A stretch of 11,658 bases of DNA from assembly GCA_905371865.1 (NCBI GenBank), contig CAJPNA010000028.1, positions 1 to 11,658 on the forward strand, written 5' to 3'. This document shows, piece by piece, positions 1-4,600 of this stretch. The stretch is from an uncultured Carnobacterium sp. (GTDB lineage Bacteria; Bacillota; Bacilli; Lactobacillales; Aerococcaceae). Each line of letters opens with the position of its first letter. Position 1 is the stretch's first letter. The position numbers were made by a program, and so were the translations under genes. Below the pieces are notes generated by a model. It was not told the origin of the DNA, searched no databases, and saw nothing but the letters and a program-made list of their open reading frames with translations.

Positions 1-304
1 CAGTTGCCCATATACTAAAGAATAAGAGAATGCCAAAGCACCATCCTGAAAAATACTGCTTTATGACATTTTCCCCTCTTATAGGGATGAGATAATGATC
101 GTTGTGGTAATAAAGAAACATACAAATAATACCAATTATTTCAGTGTATAGAAACAATAATTGATATCGGAAGTCACGATTTAAAACATCAATATCCATA
201 CCGATCATACTTAGAATTGTTGGAACTAGTTGCGCAATTAATGTCCAGCCTATTCCGACAATCCATACTACAAAAATCTGTGATAACAAGGGCTCTTTTT
301 TCAT
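1..304 (-). CDS. CPBP family intramembrane protein, putative bacteriocin immunity (N-terminal part, continues at window end)
   Basis: This is the first half of a gene split by the linear ends. It starts at ATG 304-302, preceded by AAAGGT and a six-base spacer. It reads MKKEPLLSQIFVVWIVGIGW and onward through several hydrophobic membrane segments. Joining base 1 to base 11638 (the last 20 bases repeat the first 20) keeps the frame and gives 278 residues. The catalytic-type motifs are in the second half, beginning with FFEELVCRGY at residues 134-143. CPBP (Abi) proteins often act as self-immunity proteins beside double-glycine bacteriocins. Here the gene directly follows peptide A, separated from it only by an attenuator hairpin, and precedes the exporter. 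Immunity is inferred from family and position. The in-frame join is seen directly. Confidence 0.85.
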   Translation of the reverse strand, partial: MKKEPLLSQIFVVWIVGIGWTLIAQLVPTILSMIGMDIDVLNRDFRYQLLFLYTEIIGIICMFLYYHNDHYLIPIRGENVIKQYFSGWCFGILLFFSIWAT

Positions 305-324
305 AAATTTACCTTTTACATAAA

Positions 325-362
325 AATGGTCTTGTAATCACCACAATGATTACAAGACCATT
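325..362 (-). terminator. Attenuator/intrinsic terminator between peptide A and CPBP gene
   Basis: A perfect 15-bp inverted repeat (325-339 with 348-362, 8-base loop) lies 13 bases after the stop of peptide A. On the minus strand the stem is followed by a run of T (CCATTTTTATG), and the CPBP ribosome site comes right after it. This placement suggests partial termination, which would give many peptide transcripts and fewer immunity/export transcripts. It strongly resembles the hairpin at 7115-7157 after peptide C. Confidence 0.8.
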
Positions 363-375
363 CAATATGTTTACC

Positions 376-543
376 CTATGGTCGATGACGGTGATTACCA
401 GCATTAAAACCCTTAACAATGTCATCAATATGGTTAGCAGCTTGTTCAACAATAAATTTAGCAAGCTCAGTCTGCCACGAACCGCCAACGGTAGTGCTTG
501 CCTGCTCGTTCGTTAATACAGAGAAGCGATCTAAAGAATTCAT
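376..543 (-). CDS. Double-glycine leader bacteriocin-like peptide A (55 aa)
   Basis: This is a secreted peptide precursor. The start is ATG 543, because GGAGGATAG lies just upstream; the frame can be extended to a TTG at 561, but that codon overlaps the ribosome site. The leader (residues 1-21) begins MNSLDRFSVLTNEQ and ends TTVGG. Cleavage after Gly-Gly would release a 34-residue peptide starting SWQTELAKFI and ending GNHRHRP. The mature part has an amphipathic helix-like middle, one GxxxG (GFNAG, mature residues 24-28) and a His/Arg-rich tail. It lies downstream of peptide B in the same direction and before the CPBP gene. Likely role: one half of a two-peptide class IIb bacteriocin with B. 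The leader is unusual in having Thr at -4 and Ala at -7, where hydrophobic residues are normal. I do not recognise the mature sequence as a known bacteriocin. Confidence 0.85.
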   Translation of the reverse strand: MNSLDRFSVLTNEQASTTVGGSWQTELAKFIVEQAANHIDDIVKGFNAGNHRHRP

Positions 544-710
544 AAAATAACTATCCTCCAAATATATTATGACATAAGAGACACTGAAACATACATTACT
601 GGAGATCTATATGGCCTAAGAAGCAAAGCGATCATTTCTTGATGGTAGTAGGTCTCACATGTGTCTGAGAGGGACTTATAAAAAACTAATTAATAAGCTC
701 TCTCAAGATT
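544..710 (-). other. 167-base spacer between peptides B and A, possible folded leader
   Basis: No convincing gene is seen. An imperfect stem-loop pairs GAGAG...CTTAT (668-680) with ATAAG...CTCTC (about 694-705), and a small inverted repeat surrounds ACATGT near 658. No T run follows on the minus strand, so neither looks like a terminator. A weak promoter-like TTGAGA is present, but no good -10 was found. The strong ribosome site for peptide A is at its left end. Confidence 0.4.
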
Positions 711-875
711 CTAATATTTTGTCTTGCCACCATACTTATGAGCACGATCATATCCTGCGTCGCCAGCAGCAGCCCAAATGATACCTAATTCTTTCCCAAT
801 ACCATACCAAACACCTGAGGAGCCACCTGATACTTTTGAAAGTTCTTCAACGGACAAACTAGTGAATTGTTGCAT
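711..875 (-). CDS. Double-glycine leader bacteriocin-like peptide B (54 aa)
   Basis: This small gene was found by reading the minus strand from ATG 875, which follows GGAGGTGAT with a five-base spacer. The leader MQQFTSLSVEELSKVSGG (18 residues) is a textbook double-glycine leader: F at -15, L at -12, L at -7, V at -4. The mature peptide is 36 residues, starting SSGVWYGIGKELG and ending HKYGGKTKY. It carries GxxxG at mature positions 3-7 and 9-13 and AxxxG at 19-23, with two Trp, as expected for a helix-pairing component of a class IIb bacteriocin. It is the first gene after the promoter at 925-953 and lies upstream of peptide A. The partner role with A is inferred; a single-peptide activity is also possible. 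I do not recognise it as a named bacteriocin. Confidence 0.88.
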   Translation of the reverse strand: MQQFTSLSVEELSKVSGGSSGVWYGIGKELGIIWAAAGDAGYDRAHKYGGKTKY

Positions 876-897
876 TAAAAATCACCTCCACGATTTT

Positions 898-917
898 CAG
901 GGATACCTAAAACCCTG
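898..917 (-). promoter_or_regulatory. 5'-terminal stem-loop in bacteriocin mRNA leader
   Basis: CAGGG (898-902) pairs with CCCTG (913-917) around a 10-base loop. It begins about where transcription from the 925-953 promoter should start and ends before the ribosome site of peptide B. A stem at the very 5' end can stabilise an mRNA. This role is inferred. Confidence 0.4.
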
Positions 918-924
918 TTTTGTG

Positions 925-953
925 AATATATGCTTTTTTTTTTTGTGTGTCAA
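925..953 (-). promoter_or_regulatory. Near-consensus sigma-70-type promoter of the bacteriocin operon, with A11 spacer tract
   Basis: On the minus strand TTGACA (953-948) and TATATT (930-925) are separated by exactly 17 bases. The spacer contains an uninterrupted run of 11 A (seen as T at 934-944 on the plus strand). Peptide B starts 50 bases downstream of the -10. The -35 is a perfect match and the -10 differs at one position. No paired direct repeats of the kind bound by LytTR-type bacteriocin regulators were seen, so the promoter looks constitutive. The homopolymer could change length by slippage. Confidence 0.82.
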
Positions 954-1031
954 ATGAAATATTTTGATTCAAGCTTTCTTCTATGACCTCATTTTAGTAT
1001 TCTTAACGCCAATAAACGAAGGATGGAGTGC

Positions 1032-1370
1032 ATGAATCACTTCAAAATGATATCTCTTTCAAAGAGACATCATCTTAGCTGCCGTTAGCTGCTATTTTAG
1101 ATTCAGCCTCAGCTATTGTGGCATTATAAAAGTTACTTTGGGATCGAGGTGTCACTGTTTATTACACTACGGTCATTAAGCTTATTCGTATCTTGCTATT
1201 GACAGTAATGATGTATTCTTGGATTTTGAGCTGCGAAAATACCGTAATTATGTAGTTACTTACTGCTTTCTGAAGCGTCTCCTGACGACCAACGGTCGCC
1301 CCGAATGATTAGCCATTGTCCAATATCAAGCAACGCTAAAAGCGGTGAGGCGCTTGATAAAACAGGACTA
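1032..1370 (+). pseudogene. Decayed IS6-family transposase
   Basis: No open frame survives, but pieces in three frames line up in order with IS6/IS1216-type transposases. MNHFK begins at 1032 after GGAGTGC, matching the family N-terminus. From 1069 the frame reads IILAAVSCYFRFSLSY, like the helix-turn-helix segment of the family. From 1139 it reads WDRGVTVYYTTVIKLIR, like 'DRGVxVxHTTIxRWV'. From 1186 it reads SYLAIDSNDVFLDFELRKYR and then VVTYCFLKRLLTTNGRPE, like 'YLYRAIDADG..LDxxLRKxR..AYAFLKRL..F.EP'. From about 1330 it reads ATLKAVRRLIKQD. Between the third and fourth pieces the catalytic 'DETYIK' region is missing. Frameshifts, stops and this deletion make it inactive. The match is from memory of the family, not from a search. 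No terminal repeats were recognised. Confidence 0.75.
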
Positions 1371-1633
1371 TTGAGTTAATCAACATACCAATACTCCAAA
1401 TATCGAAGCAATCTAATTGAACAGGATCATTGATTTATTAAACGACACTGTGCCTGATCCGCAAACTTTTTATAGTGTTTGAAACGGTATCAACTGCTGG
1501 GTAGTGACAATCTTTCAGATTATTTACGCCAGAAACAATGAGAGTGACACTTATTTAATTCCGATAAAGTGTACCCTAGCGGAACGTCCCGAAACATCTT
1601 CAAATAAGGCTTAAAATCTGATTCAAATAAGTG
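1371..1633. other. Gene-free degenerate stretch
   Basis: No supported gene is present. It may be the eroded 3' end of the neighbouring IS6-like relic, since the same frame continues with several stops, but I could not align it with confidence. A degenerate direct repeat is visible: ACAGGACTATTGAGTTA at 1362 against ACAGGATCATTGATTTA at 1421. Confidence 0.4.
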
Positions 1634-1670
1634 ACCCGAAACGATTTCTGAGATCGTTTCGGGTATTTTT
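1634..1670 (+). terminator. Intrinsic terminator
   Basis: A perfect 12-bp stem (ACCCGAAACGAT at 1634-1645 with 1653-1664, 7-base loop) is followed by ATTTTT on the plus strand. It insulates the DUF536-type gene from transcription entering from the relic side. No intact gene upstream on the plus strand uses it, so it may be a leftover of a lost gene. Confidence 0.85.
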
Positions 1671-1692
1671 ATGGGTAGTCGCCTGCGGCCAT

Positions 1693-1701
1693 TGCTATAA
1701 T
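1693..1701 (+). promoter_or_regulatory. Extended -10 promoter of the DUF536-type gene
   Basis: TGCTATAAT is a perfect extended -10 (TGnTATAAT) 33 bases before the start codon. No good -35 is present 17 bases upstream, which is normal for extended -10 promoters. It is embedded in an imperfect inverted repeat (GCCATT ... AATTGGC, 1688-1706), a possible operator for the gene's own helix-turn-helix product. Confidence 0.65.
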
Positions 1702-1734
1702 TGGCATTAGATTGCATGAGATGAGGACAGCAAT

Positions 1735-2211
1735 ATGAGTAAAACAATCAAAGAACTTGCAGATGAACTGGGTGTCCCGAAAAATAAAGTTAATTATCAA
1801 CTGTCTAAAATAGATGCTCAATCAGTGTCTAAATTTGTCAAAATTAAACACGGCGTAAAGCATTTGGAAACGCCTATACAGAAGATGATAGCAGATAATA
1901 TGCGATTAAAATTAAGCGATCAAAAATCGTTTAAAAATGATGAATTTAAGCAGGTAATTAATCACCTGGAAGAACAGAATAAAGCTAAAGATCAGCAGAT
2001 TAAGGAACTTCATAGATTACTCGATCAATCACAACAGCTTCAACTGATGACCGAGAAAAAACTTCAAGCACTCAAAGAACCTCAATATGCACCTGAAAGC
2101 GATGCTGAATCAAGGAACGACGTAGAATCAGAAGCTTCTATACCATCAGTTGAAAGCGCCAAAAAGCCAACGTCATTTTGGCAACGTCTGTTTAGTACCC
2201 GAAAACAGTAG
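1735..2211 (+). CDS. DUF536-type plasmid replication-associated protein with N-terminal helix-turn-helix
   Basis: A 158-residue protein. Residues 2-26 (SKTIKELADELGVPKNKVNY) form a helix-turn-helix of the type that opens DUF536 proteins. Residues about 75-115 are a coiled coil (EEQNKAKDQQIKELHRLLDQ), and the C-terminus ends in FWQRLF plus basic residues. These three parts in this order are typical of the DUF536 proteins, often called RepC or Orf2, on theta-replicating Lactobacillus plasmids. They are thought to support replication or copy control/stability and are not essential initiators. It has its own extended -10 promoter and an upstream terminator, with ribosome site AGGA before ATG 1735. 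It converges on rep, whereas the second gene often follows rep in tandem in related plasmids. Family assignment is confident; the exact role is not. Confidence 0.8.
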   Translation: MSKTIKELADELGVPKNKVNYQLSKIDAQSVSKFVKIKHGVKHLETPIQKMIADNMRLKLSDQKSFKNDEFKQVINHLEEQNKAKDQQIKELHRLLDQSQQLQLMTEKKLQALKEPQYAPESDAESRNDVESEASIPSVESAKKPTSFWQRLFSTRKQ

Positions 2212-2254
2212 TGTCCCTTAACCGGCAAGCATAGTGTTGCCAGTTAAGGGACAC
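2211..2254. terminator. Long palindrome between convergent rep and DUF536-type genes
   Basis: GTGTCCCTTAAC-C-GGCAA (2211-2228) pairs with TTGCC-A-GTTAAGGGACAC (2237-2254). The arms are 18 nt with one mismatch and an 8-base loop. It starts on the last base of the DUF536-type stop codon. It lacks a clear T run on either side, so it is called a bidirectional transcription block with moderate confidence. Rep ends at 2286. Confidence 0.6.
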
Positions 2255-2285
2255 GTTATATCAACCCAAAATGTTAATAATATAG

Positions 2286-3062
2286 TTACTTCATTTGGTC
2301 CCATTGTTCTTGACTAAATTCCCCCTTAAAGTCTAATTCTACTTCGACGGTTCTCCCTCCTTGTTTTCGCGTGGCGTAATGTACTTTGATCCCTGTCTTG
2401 GAGTTGATTTCGTTAATTGCAGGAGTCAAAATTTTGCCATTAAATATCCACCATTTCATATGCGATTTCCCAAAATATTCTAAAAACTCGTCAGGGTGTC
2501 CGTTAACACCCATAGATCCTCGCCAACTCATAAGTAATTCATATAGCATGATTGAATACTTACTTTTTAAGACGACTACATCAGCTAGGCTAAATCGAGC
2601 GTGTCCTGTTTTGGATTCTACGAGTTTGAGCAAGTATGGAGCTAGTTGTGGATCAAGTTGCAGAGATGCTTTACCATTTTCGTCAATTTTTGCGGTCTGT
2701 AACCATCGTGAAATCGTGATTGCATTAGGGATTTTAAGCCAAAACCCCTTATTACTCAAAGCTAACAAAGCTTTGATGGTTTCATCTGTATTTTTAGAAC
2801 CTCTACCAAATGACATCACTTGATTAATTTCAGCAATAGAAGTCTCAATGGGTTTAAAACCGGTATCGTCTTCACGCACTTTTGACACCATAAAATCGAC
2901 AAGCTTTAATTCCTTTGCAGTCAATTGATGACGAGCCTTTTGAACTAAAGTATTCGCTTTAACGACCGGATAACTACGCTCCTTATCAAGCGAATAGTTT
3001 TGCAATTTACTTGTTTCTTTTTCCCGTGGGTTAACAATGACAACTCTTCCACCAGTTCTCAT
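2286..3062 (-). CDS. rep: Rep_3 family theta replication initiator
   Basis: A 258-residue initiator protein. After a basic N-terminal tail it reads VVKANTLVQKARHQLTAKELKLVDFMVSKV (about residues 33-62), the start of the first winged-helix domain in Rep_3 (RepB/PF01051) proteins. SLADVVVLKSKYSIMLYELL (about 157-176) with the following region is the second winged helix that binds iterons. ILTPAINEINSKTGIKVHY is also characteristic. The start is ATG 3062, preceded by GGAGGTC with an eight-base spacer. It should bind the 22-bp iterons upstream (3137-3219) as a monomer to open the origin. A single inverted iteron-like site in its promoter suggests self-repression by dimers, as known for this family. 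Its length is a little shorter than typical members of about 300 residues. Function is confident. Confidence 0.92.
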   Translation of the reverse strand: MRTGGRVVIVNPREKETSKLQNYSLDKERSYPVVKANTLVQKARHQLTAKELKLVDFMVSKVREDDTGFKPIETSIAEINQVMSFGRGSKNTDETIKALLALSNKGFWLKIPNAITISRWLQTAKIDENGKASLQLDPQLAPYLLKLVESKTGHARFSLADVVVLKSKYSIMLYELLMSWRGSMGVNGHPDEFLEYFGKSHMKWWIFNGKILTPAINEINSKTGIKVHYATRKQGGRTVEVELDFKGEFSQEQWDQMK

Positions 3063-3091
3063 AATAATAAGACCTCCATCGCAAATTTCTG

Positions 3092-3128
3092 CATACCCGA
3101 ATTATATATCATTGCCTAATTAAAGGCA
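3092..3128 (-). promoter_or_regulatory. rep promoter and operator with inverted iteron half-copy
   Basis: On the minus strand TATAAT (3106-3101) forms the -10, 38 bases before the rep start codon. Just downstream of it AATTCGGGTATG (3103-3092) copies the iteron core AATTTTGGGTATG but in the opposite orientation. Upstream, TGCCT...AGGCA (3113-3128) is a small palindrome where the -35 should lie, and no good -35 is visible. This fits a Rep-repressed promoter. Repression is inferred. Confidence 0.6.
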
Positions 3129-3136
3129 TTATAAAT

Positions 3137-3219
3137 GTAATTTTGGGTATGTGAGTGTGTAATTTTGGGTATGTGAGTGTGTAATTTTGGGTATGTGAGT
3201 GTGTAATTTTGGGTATGTG
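3137..3219 (+). repeat. oriV iterons: three 22-bp direct repeats plus a 17-bp partial copy
   Basis: The unit GTAATTTTGGG-TATGTGAGTGT recurs without change at 3137-3158, 3159-3180 and 3181-3202, followed by a partial copy at 3203-3219. The 22-bp period (two helical turns) puts all copies on one DNA face, as in Rep_3 iteron origins. Together with rep directly downstream this marks the vegetative origin. The spacing is not that of a CRISPR array, because there are no spacers. Confidence 0.93.
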
Positions 3220-3318
3220 GTGACACTTGTATCCATTGGGAGAGTAGGGGCACAGAAGGGCCTAAATTACTTATAGTATTTGAAATTATATTAAATTAAT
3301 ACACGCGCGCGAGAGACC
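3220..3318. other. AT-rich putative unwinding region of oriV and alternating purine-pyrimidine run
   Basis: Bases about 3262-3302 are nearly pure A/T and lie beside the iterons, a usual position for the DNA unwinding element. TGTATCCAT at 3229 is only a weak DnaA-box likeness. The AT stretch ends abruptly in 13 strictly alternating purine-pyrimidine bases, including CGCGCGCG (3299-3311). No gene is present. Confidence 0.55.
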
Positions 3319-3339
3319 TTGGGGAGAACCTCTCCCCAA
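3319..3339. repeat. Perfect 9-bp stem-loop (TTGGGGAGA / TCTCCCCAA)
   Basis: The arms at 3319-3327 and 3331-3339 enclose a three-base loop. No T run follows on either side, so it is not a standard terminator. Its position between the origin and the end of the mobilisation operon suits a replication or transcription boundary, but the function is unknown. Confidence 0.5.
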
Positions 3340-3360
3340 ACCCCATATTAAATCTTGGTC

Positions 3361-3515
3361 GCTTCGCTCCCTAAAAAGGTGTGGCTTCGCCACGTTTAAC
3401 TCCGGCTACGCCTGCGCGCCTTTGGCTTGCCCTAGCGCGCTTCGCTTGCGTGGTTCAAGGAAAACCTCGCTCACGAGCTCGGAGAACGGTCACTTTGTTC
3501 CCTTAAAAACCATGA
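3361..3515. repeat. GC-rich tract of short GCTNCGC palindromic units downstream of the mob operon
   Basis: No supported gene. Short units recur: GCTTCGCTCCCT (3361), GTGGCTTCGCCAC (3381), GGCTACGCC (3404) and GCGCGCTTCGCTTGCG (3435), several able to form small hairpins. Similar units (GCTGCGCTCCCT, GCTACGCTCCCC) occur in the oriT-like region at 6436 and 6478. The 63-codon plus-strand frame at 3422-3613 runs through these repeats and the neighbouring gene and is not credited. Confidence 0.55.
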
Positions 3516-4094
3516 TTAAGGCGAAACGTACTTTTCGGCAAGATCGGCAATTTTCTGATAATAAGCGTAGTCAGGCGCAGTTGGTGGTAATTGCTGAAAC
3601 AGCTTCAAAATAGTTCGACACTTTGCTTGATCAGTCATTATCGTGGCAGGCAACATCAAGTTTCCTAAAACCTCATAGGCTTCTGAAATCTGATCTAACT
3701 GCTTTTCTACTGCTAAAGCTTCTTCTTGTTTGGGTTCGCCTTGCAGTTGTCGCGCTAATTTTTGCGCATTTTTATTTAGCATGACCTGGTTACGATTCAA
3801 TAAATGCTGTTTTTTGTTGGTTAAATGAGCATATGGATTGAGCTGATATGCACGCAACTTGGCTTGCTTGTGTTGCTCACTTAACAGCTGTGATTGGAGC
3901 GATTGCGTTGCTGCGTGTCCGTATTGATGGGTTTTAATCGATTTAACGGTTAACTGCCGAGTCGTATATTGATACCACAGCGTTTCACCCATGACCCGAA
4001 CTCGGCCATTGCTAGCACCGAGGCTGATCGCCAGCAACAGCAGTAAAAAGCTCTCTAAAAGACGCCAACGCAGTTGGTAAAGGCTATGTATCAT
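3516..4094 (-). CDS. Hypothetical membrane-anchored protein, last gene of mob operon (192 aa)
   Basis: Not recognised as a named family. It begins MIHSLYQLRWRLLESFLLLLLAISLG, with one hydrophobic segment at about residues 12-27 that could be a membrane anchor or uncleaved signal. The rest is hydrophilic, rich in Gln, Lys and Leu and probably helical (about 70-150). The start at ATG 4094 has AAAGGGGG upstream and lies 12 bases after the stop of the preceding 160-aa gene, so the two are co-transcribed. Its place in the operon suggests an accessory role in mobilisation, such as contact with the membrane coupling machinery, or simply a passenger. Existence as a gene is well supported; function is open. 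Confidence 0.75.
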   Translation of the reverse strand: MIHSLYQLRWRLLESFLLLLLAISLGASNGRVRVMGETLWYQYTTRQLTVKSIKTHQYGHAATQSLQSQLLSEQHKQAKLRAYQLNPYAHLTNKKQHLLNRNQVMLNKNAQKLARQLQGEPKQEEALAVEKQLDQISEAYEVLGNLMLPATIMTDQAKCRTILKLFQQLPPTAPDYAYYQKIADLAEKYVSP

Positions 4095-4106
4095 GATGTG
4101 CCCCCT

Positions 4107-4589
4107 TTATTTCGGTATAAAGATTAGCCACATCAGACACGCGGTGGTGATGACCCCGCCCAAAAAGGTGAGTGCGTAACCCCAATAAGCAGCCTGACGG
4201 CTGTGCTTTAAGTCAGTTCGTAAGGCTTGGCTGTCTCGTTGTAACTCTGTGGCTGTTTGGATTGCTTGCGTTAAAGTGGCCTCAGCCTGGGTTTTAATTT
4301 CAGTTGCATTCAATGCCTTTTTGGCTTGGTCGACTAGCTGATCTTGATTGGTTTTGAGCCGAGTTTTAAAGTCTTCCAAAGCATCATCCAGTCGTCCCTC
4401 AGCAATTTGACGGTCAGCTTGGGCGTCCCCAAATAAGTGACCGCGATCTTGAGCATACAAGTCATAAATCTGTTGTTCGAGATAGACGGCTAACCGATCT
4501 GACTCGGCAAGATGTAACTGTCCATCACGGATACCTTGTAGTAATTCGGTCACCAATGCGTTGATTTCTGATGGTGAAAGCGGAGCCAT
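4107..4589 (-). CDS. MobB-like mobilisation accessory protein with C-terminal membrane anchor (160 aa)
   Basis: The N-terminal part (MAPLSPSEINALVTELLQGI) and middle are predicted helical. A coiled-coil-like stretch at about residues 70-130 leads to one membrane segment near the C-terminus (about 136-157: YALTFLGGVITTACLMWLIF). This layout, soluble helical body and C-terminal anchor, fits accessory proteins that tether relaxosomes to the membrane, but the sequence itself is not one I can name with certainty. The start is ATG 4589 with AGGAGG overlapping the relaxase stop codon (CTATAGGAGGG), so translation is likely coupled to the relaxase. It is co-transcribed with mobC, mobA and the next gene. 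Confidence 0.75.
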   Translation of the reverse strand: MAPLSPSEINALVTELLQGIRDGQLHLAESDRLAVYLEQQIYDLYAQDRGHLFGDAQADRQIAEGRLDDALEDFKTRLKTNQDQLVDQAKKALNATEIKTQAEATLTQAIQTATELQRDSQALRTDLKHSRQAAYWGYALTFLGGVITTACLMWLIFIPK

Positions 4590-4600
4590 GCTGATCCCTC

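Noticed and set aside
558..641. Possible 22-residue peptide on the minus strand between B and A (starting MIALLLRPYR)
   Set aside because: It has no leader motif and no convincing ribosome site, and it ends at the ribosome site of peptide A.
1520..1747. 75-codon frame on the minus strand
   Set aside because: It crosses the perfect terminator at 1634-1670 and the DUF536-type promoter, has no ribosome site and no family likeness.
2386..2823. 145-codon frame on the plus strand opposite rep
   Set aside because: It is a shadow of the Rep_3 initiator, which has a ribosome site, family motifs and iterons in support.
3137..3219. Short tandem repeats considered as a CRISPR array
   Set aside because: The copies are directly contiguous with no unique spacers and lie beside a Rep_3 gene, so they are iterons.
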